64,000 nt of DNA, from positions 1,426,001 to 1,490,000 of the forward strand of contig JAQSEB010000138.1 in assembly GCA_030063045.1 (NCBI GenBank), written 5' to 3'. Below the pieces are notes generated by a model, which had not been told where the DNA came from, made no database searches, and saw only the letters and a program-made list of their open reading frames with translations. The stretch is from Pratylenchus scribneri. Its lineage: Eukaryota; Nematoda; Chromadorea; Rhabditida; Pratylenchidae. Every line of letters begins with the position of its first letter. Within the stretch, counting starts at the first letter, position 1. The position numbers and the translations under genes are program-made. Of the stretch, positions 44,965 through 57,520 are shown piece by piece.

Positions 44965-47402
44965 AGTGAAATACCATTTGGAACACTGAATTTTGCTGGG
45001 GTAGAAACTGATGCTGATGCTGCTTTCGATGGAATTGCAGAAGATGTTGACAATGGAAGTGATGCTCTTGCCAATGTCCATGTCCCTCCTCCTCCGATTC
45101 AATGCGAAGATGATGGCCAAGCCAATGTCAATGCTACAAATCTGATTCAATTCGTGTACGATGATGATGGCAATGGCGGTGATCCTCTTTCAAGTCAATT
45201 CCAAAACGAAGAAGGTAAAACATAAAATTTTTGGTTAAAAGAGTAACCGATTATCAATTTATAAATTACTTATTAGCCTTAAGCAAGGATCAGGATTTAG
45301 AAGATGTACAAAAACTTGAAATATGCAAATTTGTATTCATCGATTATGGAGTGTCTTAAATGCTAAATTAAAATATTTTTGAGTTTTATTCCACTGAAAT
45401 TTTTTCCAAAGTTCAAATTTTAACCAAAAATGAACATTAAAAAAGATTGATAACATTCAGATATTCCAGATCCGAATTTGCAAGAGCGTTGTGCCTTAAT
45501 CCAAGGAACACCGGAGGAAATCAGTCACGCAACGGCAAAAAATTCCGAGCTGGTCACCCGAAGCACTGGACGCAACCAACCGCAAGAGACATTCTATATG
45601 CATGTGCCCGCAAACAAAACGGGATTGGTCATTGGCAAAGGAGGGGACACCATCAAACAGGTTTTATAGCTATTTTTTGAAAACATAGATCCAAATTTTT
45701 AAAAGCCTTGACCTTAGGTTTTTAAAAATCCCAGCCCTTAAGTATTCTAAAAACCTAGACCTTAGATTTTTAAAAATCCTAGACCTTAAGTATTCAAAAA
45801 ACCTAAAACTTTGGTTTTTAAAAATCCTGATCGTAAGTATTTTAAAATCCTAGACCTCAAGTTTTTTAAAAACCTAGCCAAACCTTAAGATTTTAAATTT
45901 TTAGTGTAATTTATATATATGAAAATATTTCACCACAGATTTGTAATGAAACCAATGCCCATGTTGAACTGAGCCGTGACTCTCCACCCAACTCAAATGA
46001 GAAAGTTTTTGTCATCCGTGGGACTCCCTATCAAATCCATCATGTTCAACACATCATTCGCATCAAAATGGGCGATTTGGCACAGGGTACCCCATTGCCA
46101 CCATTCCATGGGACCGTTGGGGCAACGGCACTGGCCACAGCTGCGGCACCACAGCTCACTGCGGTTGGCAATCCGTATGGACCCACAAATCCTCAACCAT
46201 TCAGTTAGTTTTTACAACAAATTTATTAAATGAGAACATTTCAAATGTTGTAGTTGAGTTAAAACCAATTCTAACTTATGGTTTTGAAACATTAAAGCAA
46301 AATTAGTTTAAACCGTTTGATACCCTTTCCCTTTCATTTTGACCAAACCATTAAAAATTATATACCATTCAATGCGTATTGACCAGCTCTATCCAAAATT
46401 GGGTATATTTCTTTGTGAATATAGGTTGTAGGATAAACCCCCTTAAACCATTATAATTATTTCCAGTAGCTTTTTTGGACAATTTCAATAATTTTTCGAC
46501 AAATTAAAAAAAATTGAAAATTAATCTCAAATCATCAAGGTATGGCGCCAACCTCACAAGTGCAAGACCCATCGGTGTGGAATCAATACTACAGCCAACC
46601 GCAACAAATTGGATTTGCCAGCGCCACCGCAGCCGCTGCTCACCCTCAATTTGGCACCGCCGCCGCCGCCCACATTACCAGACCATCCCCGGGTCAATGG
46701 CAACCACCGTTTCGCTAGCACCACATTTCCAACAAACTCACCAAGTGCAGCAGGCACATCAAATGCCGCAACAAGTTGGCCAATCGCAACAACAATTGAC
46801 GATGGGAAATGCCGGCGTTGGTGGTGGCGGTCAACAGCAGGGAATGGCTGGAGGTGGAGGTATATATTTTGAGTTGGAAATGTGAATTTAATTTTTTGAA
46901 ATATTTAGGTGCACCGGCCATCAATCCACAAACTGACCAACCCGACTACAGTGCTCAATGGGCTGAGTCTGAGTATTATCGCAAAATGGGTATGTTGGAC
47001 TTTTTAGCATTTCATATTGATGGTAGAAGTTTTTATAATTGAAGAGTTAGATTATAAATAGATTTAGGCAGGCTAGGGATAAAGATTTTAAGAAAATTTT
47101 GAGAATTTTCAACGCAAAAGGAGGAGGACCACTTCACTTTAGAAAAATTTAGCGATCTCGGTTTCGAATCCGCTTGGGGGAATGTATTTTTTTCCTAACA
47201 TGGAGGGCACTTTTATTCACTTTAAAATACAATTCTGTTGATAATAAAACATTAAAGTTAAAATAAAGCTATACATTTTTGGAAATTATATAATAGAAAA
47301 TAAGTTTATTAAATTGTTTTCAAATCATTTTTACGTGATATTGCAAATTAAACAAAATTGATGCAAAACCCAATTTCAGGCAACAACCCAGAGGATCTTT
47401 GA
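44965..47402 (+). pseudogene. Truncated FUBP/KSRP-like KH-domain gene with one frame break
   Basis: Exons 44965-45214, 45461-45660, 45939-46203, 46540-46859, 46909-46989 and 47380-47402. After an acidic Asp/Asn-rich exon comes the tail of a KH domain (CALIQGTPEEI) and one full KH domain closest to KH4 of far-upstream-element-binding proteins, with the GLVIGKGGDTIKQ loop intact and VFVIRGTPYQI at its end. A Q/A/G-rich C-terminus follows, with WNQYYSQ and a DYSAQWAESEYYRKMG motif like the repeated tyrosine motif of FUBP. KH1-KH3 are absent. Exon 46540-46859 is 320 nt, one short of the length its phases need: the frame reads TAG near 46714, and the Q-rich continuation lies in another frame. Either the locus is a decaying partial duplicate or there is a one-base error. 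FUBPs bind single-stranded DNA/RNA in the nucleus. Confidence 0.6.
46265..46410. mobile_element. Half copy of the palindromic core in a KH-gene intron
   Basis: Only one arm is clear: TTTAAACCGTTTGATACCCTTT, TTTTGACCAAACCATTAAAA and TATACCATTCAATGCGTATTGACCAGCTC. It lies in intron 46204-46539. Confidence 0.5.
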
Positions 47403-48560
47403 ACATTGAGGAACAAAACAAAGGCACACCATTCATCTTCCATCAACCATTTGCATTTGTTGACTATGCCAGCCGACACCGAAATCATCCTCTGTTTTTC
47501 CCACCCAATTTCATTTTGTAATTTTTAAATTATGTGATCTCGATTCGGATATAAATGATTCTTTGACCACCAAATGCTCAATTCCCTATCTTCAAATATA
47601 TTTACGTTAATTCCAATTCTCCTTGATCTCCTCCCCCCTCCCCCCCCCCCCCCCCCCCTTAATTCCTCATCAGATGGAAATTCTTCAATTTTATTGTTTT
47701 CATTCTTCAAGTTTTAATGTTTTCTATAATTTCCAACCACCAAAGACCCAGCAGCAAATCATATTCGCAAAAATACATATTTTCCATCACGTTTATATTT
47801 TTAACTTATTTCTGCAATATTCGAATAAAGAGAAGTCAAAGAGAAATAAATGTTTTAAATTGGTAAAATGCTATAAAAATAAATATTATAAATATATTGA
47901 CACGTAAAGTAATTGAATAAATGGGCACATTTATAAAACTCTTCCCTAGATTCTTTTCAGTTGTAGGACATTAATTTTTCAAATTTTTGTTCTACCGATA
48001 TCTATGAAATTTAATCGTTTTCCTCCCACTAATATAAAAATTGATTCCAATTCCAAATGATAAATTTTCAATAAATTTTCAAGGTAAATTTGCCCATTTT
48101 TCTCTTTTCTTTGTCCAAATTTACTACAATCAATATATGGAACTAAGAAAACACAATAAGAATATTTTTGTTCTGGAAAGAATATCATCTAAATCCACGT
48201 AATAATATGTTTAATATATAATTGAAAGCCTGGGGTAATAACATAAATTTTATTTCTTATTCTATGCTGATTTTGGATAAATTTGCTCGAATGATTGGGA
48301 TGGGCTAGTTAAATACGCAATAAAAGTGCACATATAATATCTCCTGTGTCCTGTACTGGAACAACAACCTATATTTTTAGTGTAACGATAAAATCAAAAA
48401 GGATAAAAAAGAATGAAGTCAATGAAATAATTTGCAACATTTTAATCATCATTATGAAAATATTCCCGCGGACAACAGCTCCGCAATTAAAAATGGGAAT
48501 TATAATTGTGTGATTGGTAATTCATCCTTCAATCATCACATTTCTTCATTTGTTGGCCCA
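47403..48560. other. Intergenic, no gene recognised
   Basis: A+T-rich with a long C homopolymer run around 47637-47658, a likely length-variable site. From about 48410 the sequence is the conserved 3' flank of the Ly6-like paralogs (TTTGCAACATTTTAATCATC, TTCCCGCGGACAACAGCTCC). Confidence 0.5.
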
Positions 48561-49301
48561 TCAAATGAGCATCCCGCCGGCAACCATCAAAGTGACAACC
48601 CCACCAATAGCCAGCATCATGGCATGCAATGGAGCAGTGTCTAAATTTATAAGTGGGGAGGATGATTAATTGATTAAAATAGATGTTTACCTGCTCCATC
48701 CGTAGGCGCATCAGGCTTCTTCTCCTCTTTAGGCTTCGGCTTCTGCTCATTGGGCTTGTTCCCGTCATTGACATTGTTGTCATTGCCCTTCGGGTCATTG
48801 CACAGATCTCCGGTGTTGCAATATGAGCCGCTGCAACTGTTCTTAGGACGGTAAATGTTGCAAGGATCGCGATCGGCGCAAGCATACATTTCTGAAAATA
48901 ATTATTTTGATTAAGAAATGCACAAAGTGATTTTTGAATGAGAGAAAAAATCAGGTTCCATTCCAATTTTCTTAAGATTTTATTTTTTTTCACTCACTTT
49001 TTTATTTATTTTTAACATAAAATTATGGATTTAATTTTTAAATAAAAATTTTTTGAATATTCTATATTTAAACAGATTAATTAATTTATAATGAGATCGA
49101 AGAATTGTTAAAAGTTATACTGAGTCCATCGATTACGCCTTTGGCACACCCATATCCAGGATCACATTCGGCAATCTCAGGCTCCCCACCAAATAAATCA
49201 TACATTCCATCGTTGCCCTGATAATTGTTGTAGCAGTTCAATGCCATGGCGATGGCAATGCTTCCCATTAGCACACAAATGACCAACATGGCTCGGTTCA
49301 T
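48561..49301 (-). CDS. Ly6/uPAR-like GPI-anchored protein, paralog 2
   Basis: Exons 49301-49121, 48891-48691 and 48640-48561 (181, 201, 80 nt; phase-1 introns) give 153 aa. The ATG at 49301 opens a signal peptide (MNRAMLVICVLMGSIAIAMA), then LNCYNNYQG, CDPGYGC, CADRDPCN and the hallmark CNTGDLCND. A shorter N/K/P/E linker ends in the same KKPDAPTDGAG as paralog 1, followed by the hydrophobic tail LHAMMLAIGGVVTLMVAGGM. Exon structure, flanks and tail match paralog 1, so they are tandem duplicates ~6.5 kb apart, with the coiled-coil and KH genes between them on the other strand. Confidence 0.68.
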
Positions 49302-50935
49302 CTTTGGATGGTTTGAAAGATTTGGTTTGAAATTGATGTTTATTTCTCTAAATAATTGAAAAATATTATCTGATGAAAATAAAATGATATAAATGAACAA
49401 AAAATGATAGAATGAATTGGGTGGATGAAAAAATTAATCATCCCAATTTAATTTGCCAATCCATCCAATCATATTCCCTTATAAATCTGCTAAATGACGT
49501 TGAATTAACTGGCTTATGAATCAGCTTTATATAAAAAAAAATAAAATCAACTAAAATTTATGTTAAATTCTACTATACGAATTTTATGAATTTAGTAATA
49601 AATAAGAGAGAAATGATGTGATGAAAAAGGAAATATTAATGGTATTAATTGAATTAATTAAGTTTATAGACTTTTTAAATGAATAGTCTAATAGAAACAA
49701 TTAAATTAATTAGTCAAAATAATGCAAAAATAGACTATCAAACATCAATAAATTGTACATGTCTTTTTAGATAAAACAACAAGAAAATAGTTTTGAAATT
49801 TGCGACAATCTTGGTATATTTATATAGTAATTTAAATTTTTAAAGGATTCGAATTGCATGAAATTTTTAATTTTAGAAATGATACGGATTATAAAATTAG
49901 TGTAAATCCATTGAAATAAGAACTTAATGTACTTTTGAATTCGAATAATAAATGAAGAAATATTGGTACAATTCAAAATAAATAATTCTTTTCTTACCTA
50001 AATTAATGAATGGAAAAGTATAATATATCGTTGGAAATAATTATAAAATATATGCAATTATGGATTTACATTTGCATTCGAAGGATTCAATAGATTTTTT
50101 CCCCAATTTTATAATGATGAATTCATATTTTCGCTTATAATATTGTCATCAATAACATTTTATCTATGCCAAAGGCCACAGTCATTTTTCGCAAAAATCA
50201 TTTCTTTCGTGACAATTCAAGAAGAAAATTTGTGAAAATAATACTGACAAAGAGGGAATAAGAACATGAAATATACAATAATTAAATTTTTTTTAAATAA
50301 AAATAAAATATTCATGTGGATAAATTATTATGGGAATCATTTTAGTTATCCTTAAATTTAAATAACATTTCTTGATATTTTGGTCCATTAATTGAATATT
50401 TAAGCGGCCGTTTCATCAAGGTAGTGTTCCCCTAGTCGGGCTTTGGAAGTAAAAAATGGGTAAGGGTCCCCCTATGGTTTTTTCCCCTGTAATTTTAATC
50501 GCCCCTGAAAATTTAGGCCCCGTTCTCACGAATACAGACCACCGAAAAAGACCGATTTCATCCTTCACCCGAGAATCGTGTAAAATCCTACATCAAAGTA
50601 ACAATTTTAGGAATTTTCCAAATAATAATTAAAAATTTTATTGACTTCCTCGTTCAAAATTTTTTCTTGAAGGCAAAAGACGCCAACGTGACCTAATTCT
50701 TCACACTTTTACTTATACGTTTGCCCAACCGAAGTCATTTTCCCTTTTTACATTCATTTTTCCATTTTTTTTCTTATTTTAGTAAAGGATTTTACACGGG
50801 AAAAAGGGGTGAATCAAAACGAAAAGTCCATTTACCTATTCATTTCTATTCATTCAATCGATAAAACTCATTAATTTTCCATAAAAATCCATTCACTTTT
50901 TCAATTAAGTAAACGTAAAAAATATAAATTATATT
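49302..50935. other. Gene-poor region with a small inverted-repeat element
   Basis: It starts with the paralog-2 promoter (shared TTAATCATCCCAATTTAA). The rest is A+T-rich. Around 50550-50825 an inverted pair, CATCCTTCACCCGAG with CGTGTAAAATCCTA and the opposite TTTTACACGGGAAAAAGGGG, marks a small palindromic element. Nothing coding is recognised. Confidence 0.45.
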
Positions 50936-50944
50936 CTTTAAGAA

Positions 50945-51330
50945 AAAGGGAAATATTTAAAATTGCGAAAAAAAACATTAAAAAATTGCGAAAAGAGTAT
51001 TGAAAATTGCGAAAGTTTTTAACGGTTTAGCGGTTTGCCCAAAATTCACAAATCGAAATCATTATACCTTTGGATAGAGCTGTCAAGATCAAGACGCATG
51101 AATGGTATATAATTTTTGATGAATTAATTGGTTTTCACAAATCGCTTTGATGGTTTAAGTGGTTTAAAACCCTTAATTTTTGATCAAATCACGACAAAAA
51201 TATATACTGACGAGTCTTGACGAGATCTATCGATTGGGTATAAGGTTTGAGGGTCTAGGACAAACCGGTAAATTGTTATAATCTTTCCGCAATTTTCAAT
51301 GTTTTTTTTTCGCAAACTTAAATACCTTCT
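50945..51330. mobile_element. Palindromic element with iterated ATTGCGAAAA ends
   Basis: The left end has three AAATTGCGAAAA units and the right end has TTCCGCAATTTTCAATG plus TTTCGCAAA in inverse. Inner arms carry TTAACGGTTTAGCGGTTTG / ACAAACCGGTAAATTG, and the core pair CAAGATCAAGACGCATGAAT / GACGAGTCTTGACGAGATC. Confidence 0.68.
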
Positions 51331-51479
51331 TTAAGAGAAATATTATGTATTTACAATTCAATTTTAATTGTAATTTAATCGACTTCCAAAAAAGTTCCAT
51401 CAACAACTGTAATCAATTTCACCAACTGCTGAATTGGTCAGTATTAAAAATGGAATTGCAATAATTTATTATTTAATAA

Positions 51480-51930
51480 ATTTCTAGTTACTAAAATTGT
51501 TCTGTGGCAAAAGTTTCACTGTAAAATGGTAGAAATTTGGAGGCAGACAGATTCAACCGTCAGTCTACTTTCGGTTTGAAATAAAATTATAATTGGTATA
51601 GAATAATTTATTATTTAATTAATTTCAAGTTTCTACAATTGTTCTGTGGCAAAAGCATCATATGCAAACAGAAGTTTTAAGGGCAAACCAAAGATAAATT
51701 TGACCAAATGTCTACTTTCGGTTTGAAATAAATTTATAAATTTTTCAAATTAAAATCCCTTTTTCTAGTGAACAATTCCTACTTTAGTCAAATTCTACGA
51801 ATTTACTGGCAAATCAATCAGCAGGCAAATTTTGGAGGCAAAAAACGGATTCAGCCACCAGTCTACTTTCGGTTAGATATAAATTTATAAATTGTTCAAA
51901 TTCAAATCCCTTTTTCTAGTAAATAATTAC
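51480..51930. repeat. Degenerate tandem repeat, ~150 bp unit
   Basis: Three units share CAGTCTACTTTCGGTT, AATAAATTTATAAATT, CAAATCCCTTTTTCTAGT and TTCTGTGGCAAAAG strings in the same order. Confidence 0.6.
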
Positions 51931-53090
51931 CGCTTTGGTCAGGATTCAGCAATGGACAAACATGCAATTTCATTCGGCAGGCAGATTAGAAGCCAGTGAA
52001 GATTAATGTCGGCATGCATATGATGGCATGATGCATTCATGGAAATGGAGTAGGTAAAAATAATCAAAAAATATGCAAAATAATGGCTTTTTATATTTCG
52101 ATATTGAAATTCTCATGGTTTTTTAAAGAAGTGTACAAAATCGGTTTTGAATTTGAGAATGAAATAGGAAAATTTTGCTCGAAATAACCGAAAGTAGGAA
52201 AACGAACCGACTTTTTTTTCAAAAAAAAACGAAAACGGGTTTTAAAACTGAAATGCTCTAATAACCGACTTTGGACAGCCAAAATTCTGTCATTTTTGAT
52301 TTAAAATATTTCAGCCTCTTTTTCAGGCTGTTGGTATTTTATTTAATTACTAAAAATATTTTCACCAAAGATAAATATCATTAAAATATTATAATTTTTT
52401 TAATTAAAGTTATTATTTTTGGTGATCTGGTCTTCTATCGTGATGATTGTCATAATGGTGATGGAGCTCACCCAAACCAGAATCGAGAGAAAGAAACAAC
52501 CAATTTAAGGTTTAATTTTAAGCAAATATAATTGCTACTTTAACAATATTCAGTTGTATCCACTGACAATTGGCATCAAAAATTGCAACCATCAATATTG
52601 GCTGGCAGCATTATGTTTATTGAACAATTGAGCCCTCACTACATTGGAATACTCACATCCCTTCAATAATGCATGCAGGTTTCAAAGCAGGCTCACATGA
52701 TTTACCTTCATTGAAAACATAAAAATTCTCGCAATTAATTTTCGCTCTAATTAAGATCTATATATTGTTTTTATACTTTATGTCATATTCTAAATAATAT
52801 GACCGAAAATTGATGACATTCGACTCGAATTCAAAAATTTCGAACAATACTTACTTGATATATTAGTGTATTTTTTTTTGAATTTAATTTTAGATTTCCA
52901 AGTTTTATTTCGCATATTCTCAGATAAAATTTATGGAAATTTAGAGTGGGTTTCCCATTTTTTGGACATATCCTTTTTTGGAATTTGTTCGTGATAATTC
53001 GGAGTAAAAAATAATATGATGATGATTTGAAAAAAAAATTATCGTACATCACCAAAGATTAGGGACAGATCATTTATAAACGATTGCTAG
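51931..53090. other. Intergenic, no gene recognised
   Basis: A+T-rich. 52085-52290 resembles 41270-41410 (dispersed repeat). No exon set could be assembled around 52430-52700 despite a slightly higher GC. Confidence 0.45.
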
Positions 53091-53094
53091 GTCA

Positions 53095-53480
53095 ACACCT
53101 GAATAGTGCAAATGTGGGTATTACCTGAATAGTGCAAATGTGGGTATTACCTGAATAGTGCAAATGTGCGTGTTTTCGACTTCTAATAATTAGAAACCGG
53201 TTTTAGACCCTACAAATCTTATAACATTTTGTAAATCTCATCAAGACGCATTGAATGGTCTATAAAATGTCAGATTTTGACCCAAAATAAGAGTTCAAAA
53301 CCAAAAACTGAAAAAATGATTTAATAGCATTTAATTTTAGGCCAAACAATGACAAATTATATACCAATCGAAGCGTCTTGATGAGGTCTACAAAATTGTA
53401 TAATGTTTGTAAGGTCTAAAACTGGTCTGAAATATTATAAGTCGAAAACATCCAAATGTGCACTATTCAGCAGGTAACGC
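53095..53480. mobile_element. Palindromic element with iterated CCTGAATAGTGCAAATGTG ends
   Basis: The left end has three head-to-tail CCTGAATAGTGCAAATGTG units (53098-53170); the right end has the inverse, AAATGTGCACTATTCAG. The inner arms carry TAGAAACCGGTTTTAGACC and the core pair CTCATCAAGACGCATTGAAT / CGAAGCGTCTTGATGAGGTC. Confidence 0.75.
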
Positions 53481-54379
53481 TCACAATTACACGGCCCTTT
53501 GTCTATTCAGGTATCGATCCCGTACGCTCAAATTTCAGTACTAGCTGTATATCATTTCTTACTCGAAGGTCAGAGGAAATAAAAATAATGCTTTATAATG
53601 AATACTATTCTATTCTTTCTATAAATTCAATTCATATGAAATTGAAATTCAAGAAATAATTCTGCATTTTTTAAATGATAAAAAATTTTACTTCTCTCGA
53701 TGAGAGTGAAAAAATAATTACAAATATTTCATATTCTGATTTCAGAATAAATAATTTTCCTATAAAATAATATAAAGATCTAAAGAAAGAAAAAATTGAT
53801 ACATATATTAATCAAATATTGAATAATTAAAAATATATTTTCAATGAAAATTTTTTAAATTTAAATTGAAAAACTACAGAATGAAAATTTAATGTAAAGC
53901 AGAAATCCAATTTAAAATAATTAAATGAATTTTTAAATAAAAATTTTTCAATTATTTATAATTATAATATCTATAAATAAACTATAAGTCAGAGAGGTAG
54001 AAGAATAAAACTTTATTTTTTAAATAAATTGAAAAAATTACTACAAAGATAACTTGTTATTAAAATATATCACTTCAAGAATTATGCAAAACAAGGTGTT
54101 TGACAGACGACAAGTTGAATATATAAATAATAAATTAAATTTGATTTAAATTATAAATTAATCAATTTTGATTTAATTAAATCAAAAAAAATAAAGGAAC
54201 TTAATTATGATTTTTTTCTAAAATATGATGAAAGGAAATTATAAATAAACTAAACATTTAATACAAATGTTAATATAATTTTTATACTACTGAAAGTTTT
54301 ATGAAAGATGATGGAATGAATTCATAAAATATGAATAAAAATGATATGAATAATAGATTAATAAATTTAATAATGCTAT
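53481..54379. other. Intergenic, no gene recognised
   Basis: Extremely A+T-rich, with no supported gene. Confidence 0.5.
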
Positions 54380-56780
54380 CTTAGAGCATTAGATAGTAAT
54401 TTAAATATGAAAAAATGCCAAGATTGTTTGCCTTTTATTGGCCATGGAAATGGCAAGCCTGTACTGCTTGTCATCGGAATAAATGCTTAATAATAATATT
54501 GATATGATTATTTAATAAATAAAATTTAATTTTATTTTTAAAATTAAAATTAACAAATAAAATTAGAATTTAATAATTAAAAAAATACCAAGATTGTTTG
54601 CCTGCTAATGGCAATGGCAAGACTGCTCCTGGTCATCGGAATAATTATAAATATATGGATATGATAATTAAATAAATATTAAATAAATTAATAATATAAT
54701 ATATAAGAATTTAGAAAAAGAAATTTTTTTTAAATTAATAATAAATTTTAACATTTATTGAAAAAATGCCATATTCGTGATGGGCTTGCTGATGCCAGCT
54801 TTGCCATGGTGGCTGGTATGAAATGCCTCAACAATATTGAGCAATTTTATAAATATGAATAAATTCATATTTTTAAAATATTATTCAAAAAAATATATAA
54901 TGAATTATTCTAACATAACCGAAATTAAATTATTTATTAACTTCGAGATAAAATTGGAAATGAATTGATAATAAAGAATCAATTTAAATTAAATAAAATT
55001 ATAAAAGAAGAAATAGAAAATAAAAATATTTTATTATTCGATTATGAAAACTGGAAAGTATGGTTATTTATTGAGAAAAAAATATATATAATATTTAAAA
55101 ATTTAAAAAAACTAAATTTTTTAAAATTAATAATATATAAATTTTTAATATTTAATGAAAAATGCCAAATTTGTCATGTGCTTACTGCTTGGCAGTTTTG
55201 CCATTGTGATGGTGGTAAAAAGTGCATATTTTTTGAAATATTATACAAAAGAATAAATATTGAATTATTTAAAAATAATGGAACAAATTTAATAAATTAT
55301 TTGAAATGAATATAATTTTAAAAGAATATTGCCAATTTAAATTATTTTAAATGTTCGAGATAAAATTGCAAGAATTAATAATAACAATTAATTTTAATTA
55401 AATAAAATTATGAAAGAAGAAATATAAAATTAAAATATTTTATTATTCGATTATGGAAACTGCTGGAAAATATGGTTATTTATTGAGGAAAAAAATATAA
55501 TATTTAAAAATTTACAAAACGATTTTAAAATTAATAATAAATTTTTAATATTTATTGAAAATTATGTCACATTTGTGATGGGCTTGTTGCTGATGCTGAC
55601 CATTTCCATTGTGGTTGGTATGAAGTGCATGATAATGATAATATATAATTATATAAATATGAATAAATTTATATTTTTAAAATATTATATATAAGAATAA
55701 AAATATATGGAATTGTTTAAAAAAAATAATGAAAACAAATTTAATATATTATAATTTATAAATAATATAATTTTAAAATGAAATAATGCTAATTTAAATT
55801 ATAATAAGTCTTCAAGATAAAATTCAAAAAGAATTAATAAAAGAATTAATTTAAATTAAATAAAATTTTATAAAAGAAGAAAAAGAAAAAGAAAATTAAA
55901 ATATTTTATTATTCTGTTATGGAAACTATGTAAAATAATAAATCTTTAATAATTAAATATAAGAAAAAAAATATTAATTTTAAAATATTTCTATAATGTA
56001 TTAAATAAATATATACCTAAAAATTTTTATTAAATAAATTTATTATTTATTGAGAAATATATAATATAATATTTAAGAATTTGAAAAATGAAATTTTTAA
56101 ATAAATACTAAATTTTAACATTTAATATTGAAAAATATGTCATTTTTTGATTGACTTGCTGATGGGCAGCTTTGCCATGGTGATGGCATAAATTCATGAT
56201 AATATAGAAATTAATAATATGGAGATGATATTTAATAAATATTAAATAAATTCAAAATTTATTGTGAAAATATAATTTAATATTTAGAATTAAAAATTTT
56301 CAAAATTAATAATAAATTTTAAACAATTATTGAAAAATTTCATTTTCTTTGCCATGGTGCTTATCAGCTATGCCACCATGGTCATGGTATGAAATGCATG
56401 ATTTATTAATATGGATAAATTCATATTTTTTGAAATACTATATAAAAGAATATATATTGAATTATTAATTAAAAATAAAGGAAAAGGATTGAAATTGTTA
56501 TATAATTTATAACAACTAATATAATATAAAAAAAATAAATTTGCTAATGCTAATTTAAATTAATATAATTCTACCATGATAAAATTGTAAAGGAATTGAT
56601 AATAAAGAATAAATTTAAATTAAATAACATTATATAAAAGAAGAAACTGAAAATTAAACTATTTTAATATTCAATTATGGAAAGTATAAATAATAAATTT
56701 AAAAAATTTGAGTAAGAAAAAATATTAGTATTAAAATATTAAATAAATACAAATTTTAAAATTTTAAATATGAAAAAATC
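54380..56780. repeat. Array of ~65-bp GC-richer cores in A+T-rich repeats
   Basis: Seven related cores sit at about 54412, 54582, 54770, 55160, 55560, 56130 and 56335. Each follows TTAATATTTAxTGAAAAA and carries variants of TGCCAxxxTTGTxATG, GGCTTGCTGATG, TTTGCCATGGTG and GGTATGAAATGCATGAT. The intervening sequence repeats AATTAAATAAAATTATAAAAGAAGAAA and ATTTTATTATTCGATTATGG. The reading frame is not conserved between cores, so this is unlikely to be an ordinary protein gene. Confidence 0.55.
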
Positions 56781-57114
56781 ATAAATTAAAAAACTATTAT
56801 TTAATTAATAAATTTAAACTTTTAACAAGGATGATAAGATAAGAAATGATATAAAAGATAAATTTATAATTTTGAAAATTATTTTAATATTTAAAAACTA
56901 TTTTAAAATTTATTTTATTAGCTAAAATTTATATAAATCTGTTTTAGTTAATTATAACTAAGTGTTAATTAATATTGGCTTTTTTTTTATTCAACACCAA
57001 AATGAGACAAAATTAGAAAAAAAAGAAAGAAAAAATATAAATCAATAATAGTAGGGCTGGAGGAGTCGAATTGAATTAATCAAGTCAAGATAAAAAGTAG
57101 TATGGAGACGTGCG

Positions 57115-57520
57115 AGGACACTTCCTAAATAGACAAAGGACGGTGCAAATGTGGGCGCTTCCTAAAAAGGTGCAAATGTGCATGGTTTTCAAATATAATA
57201 AATCATAAATCGGTTTTAGACCCTACAAACCTTATACCATTTTGTAGATCTCATCGAGACGCATCGATTGGTATATAATTTGTTATGGTTTGTCCCAAAA
57301 TTAAATGGTATTAAATCATTTTTCAACTTTTTGGTTTTAAACTCTTTTATTTTGGCCAAACCATAACAAATTATATATGGATGCGTCTCGATGAGATCTA
57401 CAAAATGGTATAAGGTTTGTAGGGTCTAAAACTGGTTTACGATTTATTATAGTCGAAAACATGCACATTTGCACCATTTTAGGAAGCGCCCACATTTGCA
57501 CTATTTAGGAAATGACATAG
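57115..57520. mobile_element. Palindromic element with iterated CTTCCTAAATxGTGCAAATGTG ends
   Basis: The left end has GGTGCAAATGTGGGCGCTTCCTAAAAAGGTGCAAATGTGCATG. The right end is its inverse, with CATGCACATTTGCACCATTT, TAGGAAGCGCCCACATTTGC and TATTTAGGAA. Core pair: CTCATCGAGACGCATCGATTG (~57250) and GGATGCGTCTCGATGAGATC (~57380). Arms match nearly perfectly, so it may be a young insertion. Confidence 0.8.

Noticed and set aside
47120..47200. tRNA-like GGTTTCGAATCCGC box
   Set aside because: The T-arm does not pair and no acceptor stem or anticodon arm can be drawn. No tRNA was found in the window.
47637..47658. Poly-C run as a functional element
   Set aside because: A simple homopolymer, probably length-variable; nothing ties it to a gene.
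54380..56780. microRNA cluster
   Set aside because: I tried to fold two of the cores; pairing was patchy with no clean hairpin, so I left them as an unexplained repeat.
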